Shown here one piece after another: positions 35,380-44,299 of a DNA stretch of 64,000 nt. Location: the NCBI RefSeq assembly GCF_018835585.1, contig NZ_JAHGVE010000002.1, positions 223,665 through 287,664 of the forward strand, given 5' to 3'. A program made the position numbers and the translations under genes. This DNA is from Pelorhabdus rhamnosifermentans (GTDB lineage: Bacteria > Bacillota > Negativicutes > UMGS1260). A model generated the notes under the pieces. It saw only the letters and a program-made list of their open reading frames with translations, searched no databases and had not been told where the DNA came from. Numbering within the stretch: position 1 is the stretch's first letter; the number at the start of each line of letters is the position of its first letter.

Positions 35380-36822
35380 ATGGAAAATCTGACATTATTA
35401 ACTGATCTCTATCAGCTTACAATGATGCAGGGGTACTATTTTGCAGGAAAGTCAAAGCAAACAGCTGTATTTGACCGTTTTTATCGAAAAAATCCATATA
35501 ATGGTGGATATACAGTCTTTGCCGGTTTGGCGCATGTCATTGACTATCTCAAAAATCTGTCTTTTTCAGCCGATGATATTGATTATCTGCGTTCATTAGG
35601 CATATTTAAAGAAGAGTTCCTTATTTATTTATCCACTCTTCATTTTACGGGTGACATTTGGTCTGTTCCTGAAGGCAGTGTTGTTTTTCCAGGCGAACTA
35701 CTTGTGCGTGTGAAGGCCAACTTTATGGAAGCACAATTGATTGAAACGGCATTGTCCATGTTTTTAAATCATGAAAGCTTGATTTGTACTAAAGCTAGCC
35801 GGATTCGAACAGTAGCGCCCAATGACAATTTAATGGAATTTGGTTTGCGTCGCGCTCATGGTTCTGCTGCTGGCATTTATGGTGCCAGGGCTACGATTAT
35901 TGGCGGATTCGATGCCACCTCTAACGTTATTGCTGGTAAAATGTTTGATATTCCTGTTGCCGGAACGATGGCTCACAGTTGGGTTATGAGCTTTTCTTCA
36001 GAGCTAGAAGCTTTTCGCGAATATGCCAAACAATATCCAAGCAATGCTATCTTATTAGTAGATACATATAATACACTGCGTAGCGGCCTGCCCCATGCCA
36101 TTTCCGTATTTAAAGAACTTATGAGTGAAGGCGTTCAGTTTGGCAAGTACGGTATTCGTTTTGATAGTGGTGATTTAGCTTATTTATCGAAAGAATCGAG
36201 AAAAATGCTCGATCAAGCGGGTCTGAAAGAGGCAATTATTAGTGCATCTAATGATTTGGATGAAAATATTATTCTTGATCTCAAGATGCAAGGTGCTAAA
36301 ATTACTTCATGGGGCGTAGGAACAAAACTGATTACGTCTGCCGGTAGCTCAGCTTTAGGCGGGGTGTACAAGTTGTCTGCTGAATGTGATGGTGATAAGG
36401 TTATACCGAAGATCAAGGTCTCTGATAATGCGGAAAAAATCACGAATCCGGGGATTAAGAAGCTTTTCCGCGTGTATCAAGAAGGCAGAATCAAAGCTGA
36501 TTTGATTACATTGGAAGACGAAATCTTCAGCAGTAATGACGATTTAGTTTTGGCAGATGAAACACATCGTTGGAAGAAAACAGTTTTGCGAAAAGGTTCT
36601 TATACAATCAGAGAAATGCTTGTGCCTATTTTTGAACAAGGGAAAATGGTGTATGAAGAGCCTTCGCTGACAGCGATTAAGACTTATGCACAATCAGAGA
36701 TGGCTACCTTGTGGGATGAATTCAGGCGGCTTACCAATCCTGATCAGATGAAAGTGGATTTAAGTGATAAATTGGCGAGTCTGAAAAAAGAATTGTTGCA
36801 TGAAATTAGAAACGAAGGCTAG
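35380..36822 (+). CDS. pncB: Nicotinate phosphoribosyltransferase
   Basis: Salvages nicotinic acid with PRPP to nicotinate mononucleotide, feeding NadD (encoded at 22396). The 480-aa enzyme begins NLTLLTDLYQLTMMQGYYF and has the family stretches FGLRRAHGSAAGIYGAR, GTMAHSWVMSF (the phosphorylated-His loop) and FDSGDLAYLSKESR. Among three adjacent ATGs, 35380 is 7 nt from the GGGGG site. A terminator follows. Confidence 0.94.
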   Translation: MENLTLLTDLYQLTMMQGYYFAGKSKQTAVFDRFYRKNPYNGGYTVFAGLAHVIDYLKNLSFSADDIDYLRSLGIFKEEFLIYLSTLHFTGDIWSVPEGSVVFPGELLVRVKANFMEAQLIETALSMFLNHESLICTKASRIRTVAPNDNLMEFGLRRAHGSAAGIYGARATIIGGFDATSNVIAGKMFDIPVAGTMAHSWVMSFSSELEAFREYAKQYPSNAILLVDTYNTLRSGLPHAISVFKELMSEGVQFGKYGIRFDSGDLAYLSKESRKMLDQAGLKEAIISASNDLDENIILDLKMQGAKITSWGVGTKLITSAGSSALGGVYKLSAECDGDKVIPKIKVSDNAEKITNPGIKKLFRVYQEGRIKADLITLEDEIFSSNDDLVLADETHRWKKTVLRKGSYTIREMLVPIFEQGKMVYEEPSLTAIKTYAQSEMATLWDEFRRLTNPDQMKVDLSDKLASLKKELLHEIRNEG

Positions 36823-36849
36823 AAGTGTCAGGCGTATAGGGATCGACTT

Positions 36850-36897
36850 AAACCAAAAGAGTGGCGTGCTAAAAGCACATCACTTTTTTGGTTTTTT
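36850..36897 (+). terminator. Terminator after pncB
   Basis: AAACCAAAA..GTG..GTGC pairs with GCAC..CAC..TTTTGGTTT, followed by further T residues. Confidence 0.8.
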
Positions 36898-37015
36898 ATG
36901 TCCATGAAGGAAAGATTACTTGCAAGATTCTGCATTTTAATATAGAGTGTTAATAGGTATGTAAGCTCAGGTAAATATTACGGGGCTATTTAGTTATAAG
37001 AGTGGGGGCTTTTAT

Positions 37016-38443
37016 TTGGAATCCAAGGTCAATACGGAGGAGCTTTGTCCTGAAAGGGCTGGGTTAAAGCGAGGCATGAAATCACGGCATATGATGATGA
37101 TTTCAGTCGGGGGAACCATTGGTACGGGATTATTTGTTGCTTCAGGGCAGACAATTAGCCAAGCTGGGCCAATCGGTGCTATACTCGCCTATTTAACGGG
37201 CGGCTTTATTATGTACATTGTTTTATTATGTTTGGCTGAATTAACAGTAGCCATGCCTGTAGCGGGATCTTTTCAGAGTTATGCCACTCGGTTTATTTCG
37301 CCTAGTGTAGGTTTTATGACAGGCTGGCTGTATTGGATTAACTGGGCCATTTGTATTGCAACTGACTTTACGGCGGCAGGGATTATTATGCATAATTGGT
37401 TTCCTCAGGTAAGTATTTGGATATGGTGCGCTTTATTTGCCGTTATTTTAACCTTATTAAATATCATTTCTGTTCGCGCCTTTGGTGAAGCGGAATTTTG
37501 GTTCGCAGGCATTAAAGTAGCTACAATTATCTGTTTTATTATTGCTGGAGCAGGTTTGATATTTGGTTTTACGGGGCATGAGGGGGCTATTGGTCTGTCT
37601 AATTTTATCGGTACAGAGGGAGCTTTTCCTAATGGATTTAAGGCTGTTTTTTTAACAATGATTGCTGTTGTGTATTCCTTTCAAGGTGCTGAACTTGTTG
37701 GAATTGCGGCAGGTGAATGTGAAGAGCCCGGAAAAAATGTTCCACGAGTCATTCGTGGTGTCATTGTTCGTATTATCTTATTCTATGTTGTGGCTATGTT
37801 TGTTTTGACAGGGACTATTCCTTGGCAAGAGGCGGGGGTTTTAGAAAGTCCTTTTTCTCATGTTTTTGGTCGTATTGGGATTCCTATGGCGCAAAATATT
37901 ATGAATTTTGTTGTTATTACTTCGGCACTTTCGGCAGGAAGTTCGGCTTTGTATGCTTGTTCGCGCTTGCTATGGTCCATGGCAAAAGACGGATTGGCTC
38001 CGAGATGGCTGGGTAAGTTAAATAAGAACGGTGTCCCTTATTGCGGCATCTTGCTTACTCTTGCTCTCGCCTGTATTTCTCTTTTAACAAGTGTTTATGC
38101 GGCTGATACAGTTTATTTGTGGCTCATGTCTAGTACGGGATTGACAGGCTGCCTCATCTGGATCATTATTGCTTGGTGTCAATTGAATTTCCGTAAAAGT
38201 TTTTTGAGTCTTGGTGGAAAGTTGAGTGAATTGACCTTTCGTACGCCTTTATATCCTTTGGTGCCTTATTTAGCCATTGTTCTCAATGTCATCGTTATTG
38301 TCAGTCTCTATTTTGATGAATCACAGCGTATTGTGTTGTATTCAAGTATTCCAATCATTGGGTTTATTTATTTATATTATGTGTTTGTGATGGATAAAAA
38401 ACAGGTAGAGCAATCCATTATGGCTCCTCTTCATAAAATATAA
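37016..38443 (+). CDS. Amino-acid permease (APC superfamily, AAT family)
   Basis: Proton-coupled amino-acid importer. The 475-aa protein has 12 predicted helices and the family hallmark SVGGTIGTGLFVASG in helix 1, with FQGAELVGIAAGECEEPGKNV in the helix 6 region. Overall it resembles the lysine/arginine/S-methylmethionine branch, but the substrate is not determined by sequence alone. The start is TTG 37016 after GTGGGGG. Confidence 0.9.
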   Translation: MESKVNTEELCPERAGLKRGMKSRHMMMISVGGTIGTGLFVASGQTISQAGPIGAILAYLTGGFIMYIVLLCLAELTVAMPVAGSFQSYATRFISPSVGFMTGWLYWINWAICIATDFTAAGIIMHNWFPQVSIWIWCALFAVILTLLNIISVRAFGEAEFWFAGIKVATIICFIIAGAGLIFGFTGHEGAIGLSNFIGTEGAFPNGFKAVFLTMIAVVYSFQGAELVGIAAGECEEPGKNVPRVIRGVIVRIILFYVVAMFVLTGTIPWQEAGVLESPFSHVFGRIGIPMAQNIMNFVVITSALSAGSSALYACSRLLWSMAKDGLAPRWLGKLNKNGVPYCGILLTLALACISLLTSVYAADTVYLWLMSSTGLTGCLIWIIIAWCQLNFRKSFLSLGGKLSELTFRTPLYPLVPYLAIVLNVIVIVSLYFDESQRIVLYSSIPIIGFIYLYYVFVMDKKQVEQSIMAPLHKI

Positions 38444-38519
38444 AAGATTATTTAGCATTAGTGGTTTATTCTTTTGCACGTCATGATGAAATATTTTTTG
38501 TAAAAGCGGAGGCTTTATA

Positions 38520-39752
38520 TTGAATAAGATCAACGGAAATTGTTTAATTGCTCAATCAGGAGGGCCGACAAGTGTTATTAATGCATCGACCTATGGGATT
38601 ATAAAGAAATTTTTGTCATTGGAAAGTGAATTTACTGTTTATGCAGGAGTCCATGGTATTCAGGGGGTTTTGGATAAAAAGCTGATTGATGTGCGAAATT
38701 TGGCTGAGGCGACGCTTGCGTCTCTGAAGAACATGCCTGCGGCGGCTTTTGGTTCATGTCGGTATAAAATGAAAGATATTCAAGAGGATGAAGCTGATTA
38801 CAAGAATTTAATCGATATTTTTAAAGAGTTTAATATTCGGTACTTTTTGTATATTGGCGGAAATGATTCAATGGATGCTGCTGATAAAATCAGTCGGTAT
38901 GCTGAAATCTGCGGGTACGACGTGAAGGTTCTTGGCGTGCCCAAGACCATTGATAATGATTTAGTTGAAACAGATCATTGTCCGGGATTTGGCAGCACTG
39001 CTAAATATGTTTCGAACGTTGGGATTGAGTTATGGGCGGATATTAACGCCTACAAGAAAGAATCGATTATGGTTATGGAAGTCATGGGGAGAGATGCCGG
39101 TTGGATTGCCGCATCAACAGGCATTATAAAAAGGGCCATCCCAGGACTGAATCAGCTCATTTATTTACCGGAAGTCCCTTTTTGCGCAGATAAGTTTTTG
39201 GCAGATATTAAACAGGCTATTCAAAACAATAACAAATTACTTGTTGTTACATCAGAAGGGTTAAAAAGCGACGATGGACAGTATATTAATATTGAAAGTA
39301 ATTGTTACAACAGCGATGCCTTTGGTCATGCACAACTGGGGGGAATCGGAAGATATCTGCAGCAATGTATCAAGAAAAATGTGACTAAAAATGTAAAGCT
39401 TACTGAAGTAGGTGTGATTCAACGCTGTGCCATGCATTGTGTATCGAAGACAGACCTCGAAGAAGCGGAAATGGTGGGACGAGCTGCCCTTCACTACGCT
39501 CTTGAGGGGTATACGGGTTATATGATTGCACTCGTGAGGGCCAAGGATAAGTCGTATCATTGTACGACGAAACTTGCCAAACTAGACAGTGTATGTAACA
39601 AAGTAAAAAATGTTCCCCTGAATTGGTTGGGACAGCAAAATAGTGTTACGCAGGAAATGGTTGACTATATTCAGCCGCTTATTGTAGGAGAAGTCGGTCG
39701 TTTTAGTGAAAGTGGCTTAATTCAGTATCCAAATCTGAGTTTTTTTCGATAA
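38520..39752 (+). CDS. pfp: Pyrophosphate-dependent 6-phosphofructokinase
   Basis: Reversibly phosphorylates fructose 6-phosphate using PPi. The 410-aa protein has the active-site stretches GGNDSMDAADK (about 118-128) and GVPKTIDNDL. ATP-dependent enzymes carry Gly at the two diagnostic positions (GGDGS and PGTIDND); here they are Asp and Lys, which marks PPi use. TTG start after GCGGAGG. It would let glycolytic flux run on PPi and be reversible, which suits an anaerobe. Confidence 0.88.
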   Translation: MNKINGNCLIAQSGGPTSVINASTYGIIKKFLSLESEFTVYAGVHGIQGVLDKKLIDVRNLAEATLASLKNMPAAAFGSCRYKMKDIQEDEADYKNLIDIFKEFNIRYFLYIGGNDSMDAADKISRYAEICGYDVKVLGVPKTIDNDLVETDHCPGFGSTAKYVSNVGIELWADINAYKKESIMVMEVMGRDAGWIAASTGIIKRAIPGLNQLIYLPEVPFCADKFLADIKQAIQNNNKLLVVTSEGLKSDDGQYINIESNCYNSDAFGHAQLGGIGRYLQQCIKKNVTKNVKLTEVGVIQRCAMHCVSKTDLEEAEMVGRAALHYALEGYTGYMIALVRAKDKSYHCTTKLAKLDSVCNKVKNVPLNWLGQQNSVTQEMVDYIQPLIVGEVGRFSESGLIQYPNLSFFR

Positions 39753-39856
39753 ATTTGGCAGCTCTATTCCTTAATGGGGGTGTGGCGTCTTACTTAAACC
39801 AAGACCTGCGGCCTCATATGAAGAACTTCTTACTAAGCAAGGGTTTGGAGATGAAA

Positions 39857-39907
39857 TAAAACACGCTCTGATTAGCAGTGAGCTAAATCGGAGCGTGTTT
39901 TATTTTG
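39857..39907 (+). terminator. Terminator after the phosphofructokinase gene
   Basis: AAAACACGCTC (39858-39868) pairs with GAGCGTGTTTT (39891-39901), followed by a T-rich tract. The rest of 39753-40084 is AT-rich leader of the next gene. Confidence 0.85.
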
Positions 39908-39990
39908 TGTAACAATTAGATGATTTTATGAATATCGCTGTTTACTTTGGAGAGTAGATAATGCCGATAAATTGTTTTAAATATTAATTA

Positions 39991-40044
39991 ATAAAATATA
40001 TTATTTTATAAAGAGTGTTAAAAATCTTAATTCTATGGTATGAT
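39991..40044 (+). promoter_or_regulatory. Candidate promoter region of the desulfoferrodoxin gene with AT palindrome
   Basis: ATAAAATA/TATTTTAT (39991-40009) is a perfect inverted repeat. An extended -10, TGGTATGAT (40036-40044), lies 40 bp before the start. The -35 is weak, as is common with extended -10 promoters. The palindrome does not match the PerR consensus well. Confidence 0.35.
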
Positions 40045-40084
40045 AAGACAAATAAATAAATTTACATTTTAGGAGGCTGGAAAA

Positions 40085-40459
40085 ATGGCTGAAATGGTTT
40101 TTTATCGTTGTGAACTTTGTGGTAATATTGTTGCTGTAATGAAAAATGGTGGAGGTAAGCTGGTTTGTTGTGGACAGCCCATGATAAAACTTGACCCTAA
40201 CACAACGGATGCTGCGCAGGAAAAGCATGTTCCAGTTGTTGTCCAGGAAGCCGAAAAAATTAAGGTCTCTGTAGGTTCTGTAGCTCATCCGATGGTCGCT
40301 GAACATTTTATTGAATGGATCGCAGTCGTTACTGAAGAAAAAGTAGAATTAATTTATTTGAAACCAGGTATGGAACCAAAAGCTAGATTCTTGGGTCAAA
40401 ATAAGGCCGTTGTTTATGCATATTGCAATCTTCATGGTTTGTGGAAAACCGAGATTTAG
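40085..40459 (+). CDS. dfx: Desulfoferrodoxin (class I/2Fe superoxide reductase)
   Basis: Reduces superoxide to peroxide without making oxygen; cytosolic defence in anaerobes. The 124-aa protein has the N-terminal rubredoxin-like Cys4 iron site (CELCG and CCGQPM) and the catalytic His4Cys site (EKHVP, AHPM, EHFIEW, CNLHG), so both iron centres are present. AGGAGG precedes the ATG. A strong terminator follows, so it is a single-gene unit. Confidence 0.95.
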   Translation: MAEMVFYRCELCGNIVAVMKNGGGKLVCCGQPMIKLDPNTTDAAQEKHVPVVVQEAEKIKVSVGSVAHPMVAEHFIEWIAVVTEEKVELIYLKPGMEPKARFLGQNKAVVYAYCNLHGLWKTEI

Positions 40460-40520
40460 GTTCAGCATCTAGCTGAAAGTCTTAGGGCGTACTAAATAAA
40501 GGGGAATTGAAAATATTAAA

Positions 40521-40571
40521 CAAAAAGTGGTATAATAGCTTTTTAATTGCTATTTATACCACTTTTTGCTT
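40521..40571 (+). terminator. Terminator after dfx
   Basis: AAAAAGTGGTATAA..AGC pairs with GCT..TTATACCACTTTTT; a T-run follows on either strand. Confidence 0.88.
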
Positions 40572-40709
40572 ATTTTTAAGATAGCCCCCTTTATTTTTAA
40601 ATCATGTGTGGGCTGGAATATAGCTTGCTTACACTTTGAAATCAAAATTATTTTTTATGCGGGATATTTTGGGTGAGGAAGTCGTTGATTTTTTTTTCAA
40701 CAGGATTCG

Positions 40710-41144
40710 TTACCTCTTTTGTTTAGGTTTGTACTTAAATTTGAAGTAATAAAATATGATTAAAGTCACACTAACAACTAAAACGAAAATGAAATAGGCC
40801 CCCATTCCCATGCCTGTTGCTTGTGGTTTTCCGTCAGTGGGCGGAGCCGCTGTTTCAGATGATGTATTTATATGCGTGCTCTCACTGTTTTGTTGAGAAG
40901 ATTTTTCGGTAGTGACGGACTGATTTTTAGTAGTTGCTGTTGAAGTGGGGTTGGTGTTTGTTGCCTGTTGAGATTGCATAGCAGGCTGTGTAGAAGGTTC
41001 TGCATGAGTTATCGGCGCTTTTGAATTTTGAGTAGTCCCTTGTTGTTCGCTTGGCGTATCCGACGTAGCAGGAACTAAACTCAGTGGCGCAAGATGAGTA
41101 GGTGGTGTGGGTGGAATGGGACGTGTCGGTGGTGTTAGACTCAT
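40710..41144 (-). CDS. Low-complexity, tail-anchored hypothetical protein
   Basis: The 144-aa product is a Pro/Thr/Ser/Gln-rich region (about 1-108, with no Cys or Trp) followed by one membrane helix (about 111-133, GAYFIFVLVVSVTLIIFYYF) and a basic tail KFKYKPKQKR. This is the topology of a surface-exposed spacer with a C-terminal membrane anchor and cytoplasmic positive tail. AAAGG lies 12 nt before the ATG, a weak site. Not recognised; its reality is supported mainly by the anchor design. Confidence 0.5.
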   Translation of the reverse strand: MSLTPPTRPIPPTPPTHLAPLSLVPATSDTPSEQQGTTQNSKAPITHAEPSTQPAMQSQQATNTNPTSTATTKNQSVTTEKSSQQNSESTHINTSSETAAPPTDGKPQATGMGMGAYFIFVLVVSVTLIIFYYFKFKYKPKQKR

Positions 41145-41305
41145 GACGGTTCAAGTACCTTTCTTATTGTTTTTTCATTAAATTATTCTATTCTATTTTA
41201 CAGGAAAATTTGGGGTCTGAATAGAAGATTTAGCTTTGGTAATAGAATTTAGATGAAAAGTACTAAATAAATAGGATAAAGGATTGACTAACATAGCGGA
41301 GTAAA

Positions 41306-41342
41306 CGCCCTACAGATCAGGTTTGTAGGGTTTCGTTTTGCT
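41306..41342 (+). terminator. Hairpin with T-rich tail
   Basis: CCCTACA (41308-41314) pairs with TGTAGGG (41324-41330), followed by TTTCGTTTTG. The gene it serves is unclear; it lies in the leader of the radical SAM gene. Confidence 0.6.
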
Positions 41343-41412
41343 TAAAATTACTTTGCCTCTTTTCAAGAACGTGTGTTCTGTAATATAATGAAGGCATAAG
41401 GAGCTGGTTTAC

Positions 41413-42750
41413 GTGGATATTTTTGACAAGCTGAAAATTTTGACTGATGCAGCAAAATATGACGTGGCATGTACTTCCAGCGGTGTGAATAGAAAGGCTG
41501 GCAGCGGCAAAATTGGCAGTGCGGCAGCCTGGGGTATTTGTCACAGCTTCGCAGCGGATGGGCGGTGTATTTCACTGTTAAAGGTGCTAATGACCAATGT
41601 TTGTGCCTATGACTGTAAATACTGTGTGAATCGCTTGTCAAACGATACACCGCGGACTTCTTTTACGCCACGCGAACTAGCCGAGTTAACCATTAATTTT
41701 TATCGGCGAAATTATATTGAAGGTCTTTTCCTGAGTTCCGGCGTATTGAAAAATCCTGACTATACTTGTGAGCAAATGATTGAGGCGCTGCGTATTTTGC
41801 GGGAGGAATATCATTTTTCCGGATATATTCACGCTAAGGCCATTCCTGGAGCGGATAGCGCGCTGATCGCTCGCTTGGGGATGTTAGCAGACCGTATGAG
41901 TGTGAATATTGAACTTCCCTCTCAGAAAAGTTTGCAGCTCTTAGCACCGGATAAATCGAAGCATTCCATTTTGGCACCCATGGGATATATTCAAAATCGC
42001 ATAAAAGAAAATTCTACCGATCTAATCAAGTATCGGCATGCTCCCAAATTCGCTCCGGCTGGGCAGAGCACTCAGATGATTGTAGGTGCGACACCTGACA
42101 CGGATTTTCAAATTTTGAATTTAACGGAAGGTCTTTATAAGAAATACAAGCTCAAGCGTGTTTTCTTTTCGGCCTATATGCCTGTGACGCAAGATGCCTT
42201 GCTGCCTACACTCAATACAAAGCCACCACTTCTGCGTGAGCATCGGCTTTATCAGGCTGATTGGCTGCTACGGTTTTATGGATTTACAGCCAATGAACTT
42301 TTAGATCAACATAATCAAAGTTTTAATCCTTACATCGATCCAAAATGCAATTGGGCACTGAATCATATGGAGGTTTTCCCCATCGATGTAAACCGCGCCT
42401 CCTATCATGATCTGTTACGGGTGCCTGGTATTGGCGTAACCAGTGCAAAACGGATTGTAATTGCCCGTCGCACAGCGACTCTTCGCTTGGAAGGTCTTAA
42501 GAAGCTCGGCGTGGTTTTGAAGCGGGCCCAGTATTTTATTACTTGTGGGGGGGGAATCGCCGCTGCCTTGAAAGTGAAACCAAGTACAGTACTGAGATCA
42601 TTCATGTCTGATAAGACGCTGGCTTTGTATCACCAGAATTTTCCTGCTCAGACAGCGGCTGAACAGCTTTCTCTTTTCGATTCACCTCGAGAAATGCTAT
42701 CGCCATTCATAGAGGGGGATAGACAAAAATGCTTAACAAGTCCAATCTGA
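41413..42750 (+). CDS. Putative DNA modification/repair radical SAM protein (TIGR03916 type)
   Basis: The 445-aa protein has a radical SAM core with the cluster motif CAYDCKYC (about 65-72) and a C-terminal helix-hairpin-helix DNA-binding motif (LLRVPGIGVTSAKRIV, about 336-351). The family always appears next to a TIGR03915 partner, as here (22-bp overlap), and is proposed to act on DNA. The reaction is not known. The start is GTG 41413 after AAGGAG. Confidence 0.9.
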   Translation: MDIFDKLKILTDAAKYDVACTSSGVNRKAGSGKIGSAAAWGICHSFAADGRCISLLKVLMTNVCAYDCKYCVNRLSNDTPRTSFTPRELAELTINFYRRNYIEGLFLSSGVLKNPDYTCEQMIEALRILREEYHFSGYIHAKAIPGADSALIARLGMLADRMSVNIELPSQKSLQLLAPDKSKHSILAPMGYIQNRIKENSTDLIKYRHAPKFAPAGQSTQMIVGATPDTDFQILNLTEGLYKKYKLKRVFFSAYMPVTQDALLPTLNTKPPLLREHRLYQADWLLRFYGFTANELLDQHNQSFNPYIDPKCNWALNHMEVFPIDVNRASYHDLLRVPGIGVTSAKRIVIARRTATLRLEGLKKLGVVLKRAQYFITCGGGIAAALKVKPSTVLRSFMSDKTLALYHQNFPAQTAAEQLSLFDSPREMLSPFIEGDRQKCLTSPI

Positions 42751-43571
42751 TTTATCGTTATGATGGAAGTTTTGACGGACTACTGTGCTGTGTGTTCGAA
42801 AGCTATGAGCAAAAAGAAATTCCCAGCGATATTTTTCGGCCCGATGCATTTCAGACTTCGCTGTTGCCTGTGAAAGAAATTACGACTGATTCTGAGAAGG
42901 CGAGTCGAGTTTTGGTTTCTATTCCCCAAAAAATCGGCGACTCAGCATTGGATTTTGTGCGGCGTGCTTTTTTAACCTGTCTTGATCAAAAGGAATTGTA
43001 CATTTTGCTCTTCTTGCGTAAGGGCTATCGTTATGGCACGTCCGTGATGAGCATGTTAACAGATGACGTAGTAGATAGGCTCTTTAAAGCGGTTAAACAT
43101 TTGGGAAAAGAAAGCGAACTGCTAAGAGGTTTTCTGCGTTTTTCTATTTTTAATAATATCCTTGTAGCTGAGATCGAGCCTAAAAATGTTGTACTTCCCT
43201 TGTTGACCAAGCATTTCTGCGAACGATATCCAGAGGAGCGCTTTTTAATCTATGATAAGACGCATTTTATGGCCTTGGTATATCAGCCGCATCAATCGGC
43301 TGTAATTCCTATTGATGATCTTGAGCTGCCTGAGCCCGATGAAGAGGAGCAATCCTTTCGTGAACTATGGCGGCTGTTCTACGATACGATTGAAGTAAAG
43401 GGCCGTCACAATCCAAAGTGTCGGATGAGCCATATGCCAAAGCGTTACTGGAAGTATTTAACGGAGTTTGGCTATACAACAAAACATTCTATAGCCGCAA
43501 AAAGGAAATTGTCCTCAACATTGAAGTTGGGGCAAAACACTATGATCGATAAGGTATTTGGTAATGATTAA
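42729..43571 (+). CDS. TIGR03915 family putative DNA metabolism protein
   Basis: The 280-aa protein begins YRYDGSFDGLLCCVFESYEQKEIP and has the C-terminal DUF4130-type segment FRELWRLFYDTIEVKGRHNPKCRMSHMPKRYWKYLTEF. It is the constant partner of the preceding radical SAM protein, and the genes overlap by 22 bp. GAGGGGGA at about 42712-42719 precedes the ATG. Function unknown beyond the proposed DNA link; a uracil-glycosylase-like region is often fused in relatives but is not visible here. Confidence 0.9.
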   Translation: MLNKSNLIYRYDGSFDGLLCCVFESYEQKEIPSDIFRPDAFQTSLLPVKEITTDSEKASRVLVSIPQKIGDSALDFVRRAFLTCLDQKELYILLFLRKGYRYGTSVMSMLTDDVVDRLFKAVKHLGKESELLRGFLRFSIFNNILVAEIEPKNVVLPLLTKHFCERYPEERFLIYDKTHFMALVYQPHQSAVIPIDDLELPEPDEEEQSFRELWRLFYDTIEVKGRHNPKCRMSHMPKRYWKYLTEFGYTTKHSIAAKRKLSSTLKLGQNTMIDKVFGND

Positions 43572-43655
43572 ATGTTAGTGGAGAGTGATTTTGATAGATT
43601 CCTTACATTTTTTAACGATTTTCTAATAATATATATGTATATTAGTCATAGCAGG

Positions 43656-43685
43656 GTGTAACCAATTCTCCAATTGGATTTACAC
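43656..43685 (+). promoter_or_regulatory. Hairpin/operator upstream of a hypothetical gene
   Basis: GTGTAA..CCAATT pairs with AATTGG..TTTACAC (one bulge) around CTCC. It lies 30 bp before the ATG at 43716. It has no T-run, so it is more likely an operator or leader hairpin than a terminator. Confidence 0.45.
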
Positions 43686-43715
43686 AAAAGTAAATAAGAT
43701 GGAGAGGGATCAGTC

Positions 43716-44015
43716 ATGACTAATAACTTGATAGATTTTTCTAAGGCTGCAGCTAATAAGAAAGTTGCTATAGACCTTGAGGCAGCAAAAAAGTTTTTTA
43801 TTGGTCAGGTATTGCCTTATGTAGGTGAAGCCAGTTTGCAAAGAATTATTCAAGCAAATGTTTCTGGAGATCCGCATCTGATACAACTTGAAATGATGAG
43901 AATGTTTGTTGAATCAGAATTAATGAAACCAACCGATCCAGATCCAAATAGATTAAGGATATTTTTTGACGATTCAGCCACGGCTAAGATAAAACCAGAA
44001 GTTTCAAAGAAATAA
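43716..44015 (+). CDS. Hypothetical protein, 99 aa
   Basis: Soluble, mainly helical protein (NNLIDFSKAAANKK...LEAAKKFFIGQVLPYVGEASLQ) with a conserved-looking C-terminal segment PTDPDPNRLRIFFDDSA. No signal peptide or membrane helix. TGGAGAGGGA precedes the ATG. Family not recognised. It stands alone between two unrelated units. Confidence 0.7.
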   Translation: MTNNLIDFSKAAANKKVAIDLEAAKKFFIGQVLPYVGEASLQRIIQANVSGDPHLIQLEMMRMFVESELMKPTDPDPNRLRIFFDDSATAKIKPEVSKK

Positions 44016-44299
44016 TTCTTTTTAAAGCTTTTTAAGTTGTAGATTCTGTTGGTTTTGAATCAGTAATGCATAATGGAATTTTAGTTACTTTGATTGCTGT
44101 ATACTGATTTTCAAATTTATGTAAGCTGGCATCGCTTTTTATAGGATGTCCGCTTTATTTTTTTATCTGAATGTTTTTGAATAATAATTTTATGATATGA
44201 TAAAGTTATGCGACTATTTATGATATTGAAGGTGAGAATCTTATTTAGCGTGTCTGAATCAAAAGAAAGTAATCAATCGGATGATTGTGGGGGATGTAT

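Noticed and set aside
39991-40009. PerR box upstream of dfx
   Set aside because: The palindrome is AT-only and does not match the TTATAATNATTATAA pattern well; it is listed only as a candidate regulatory repeat.
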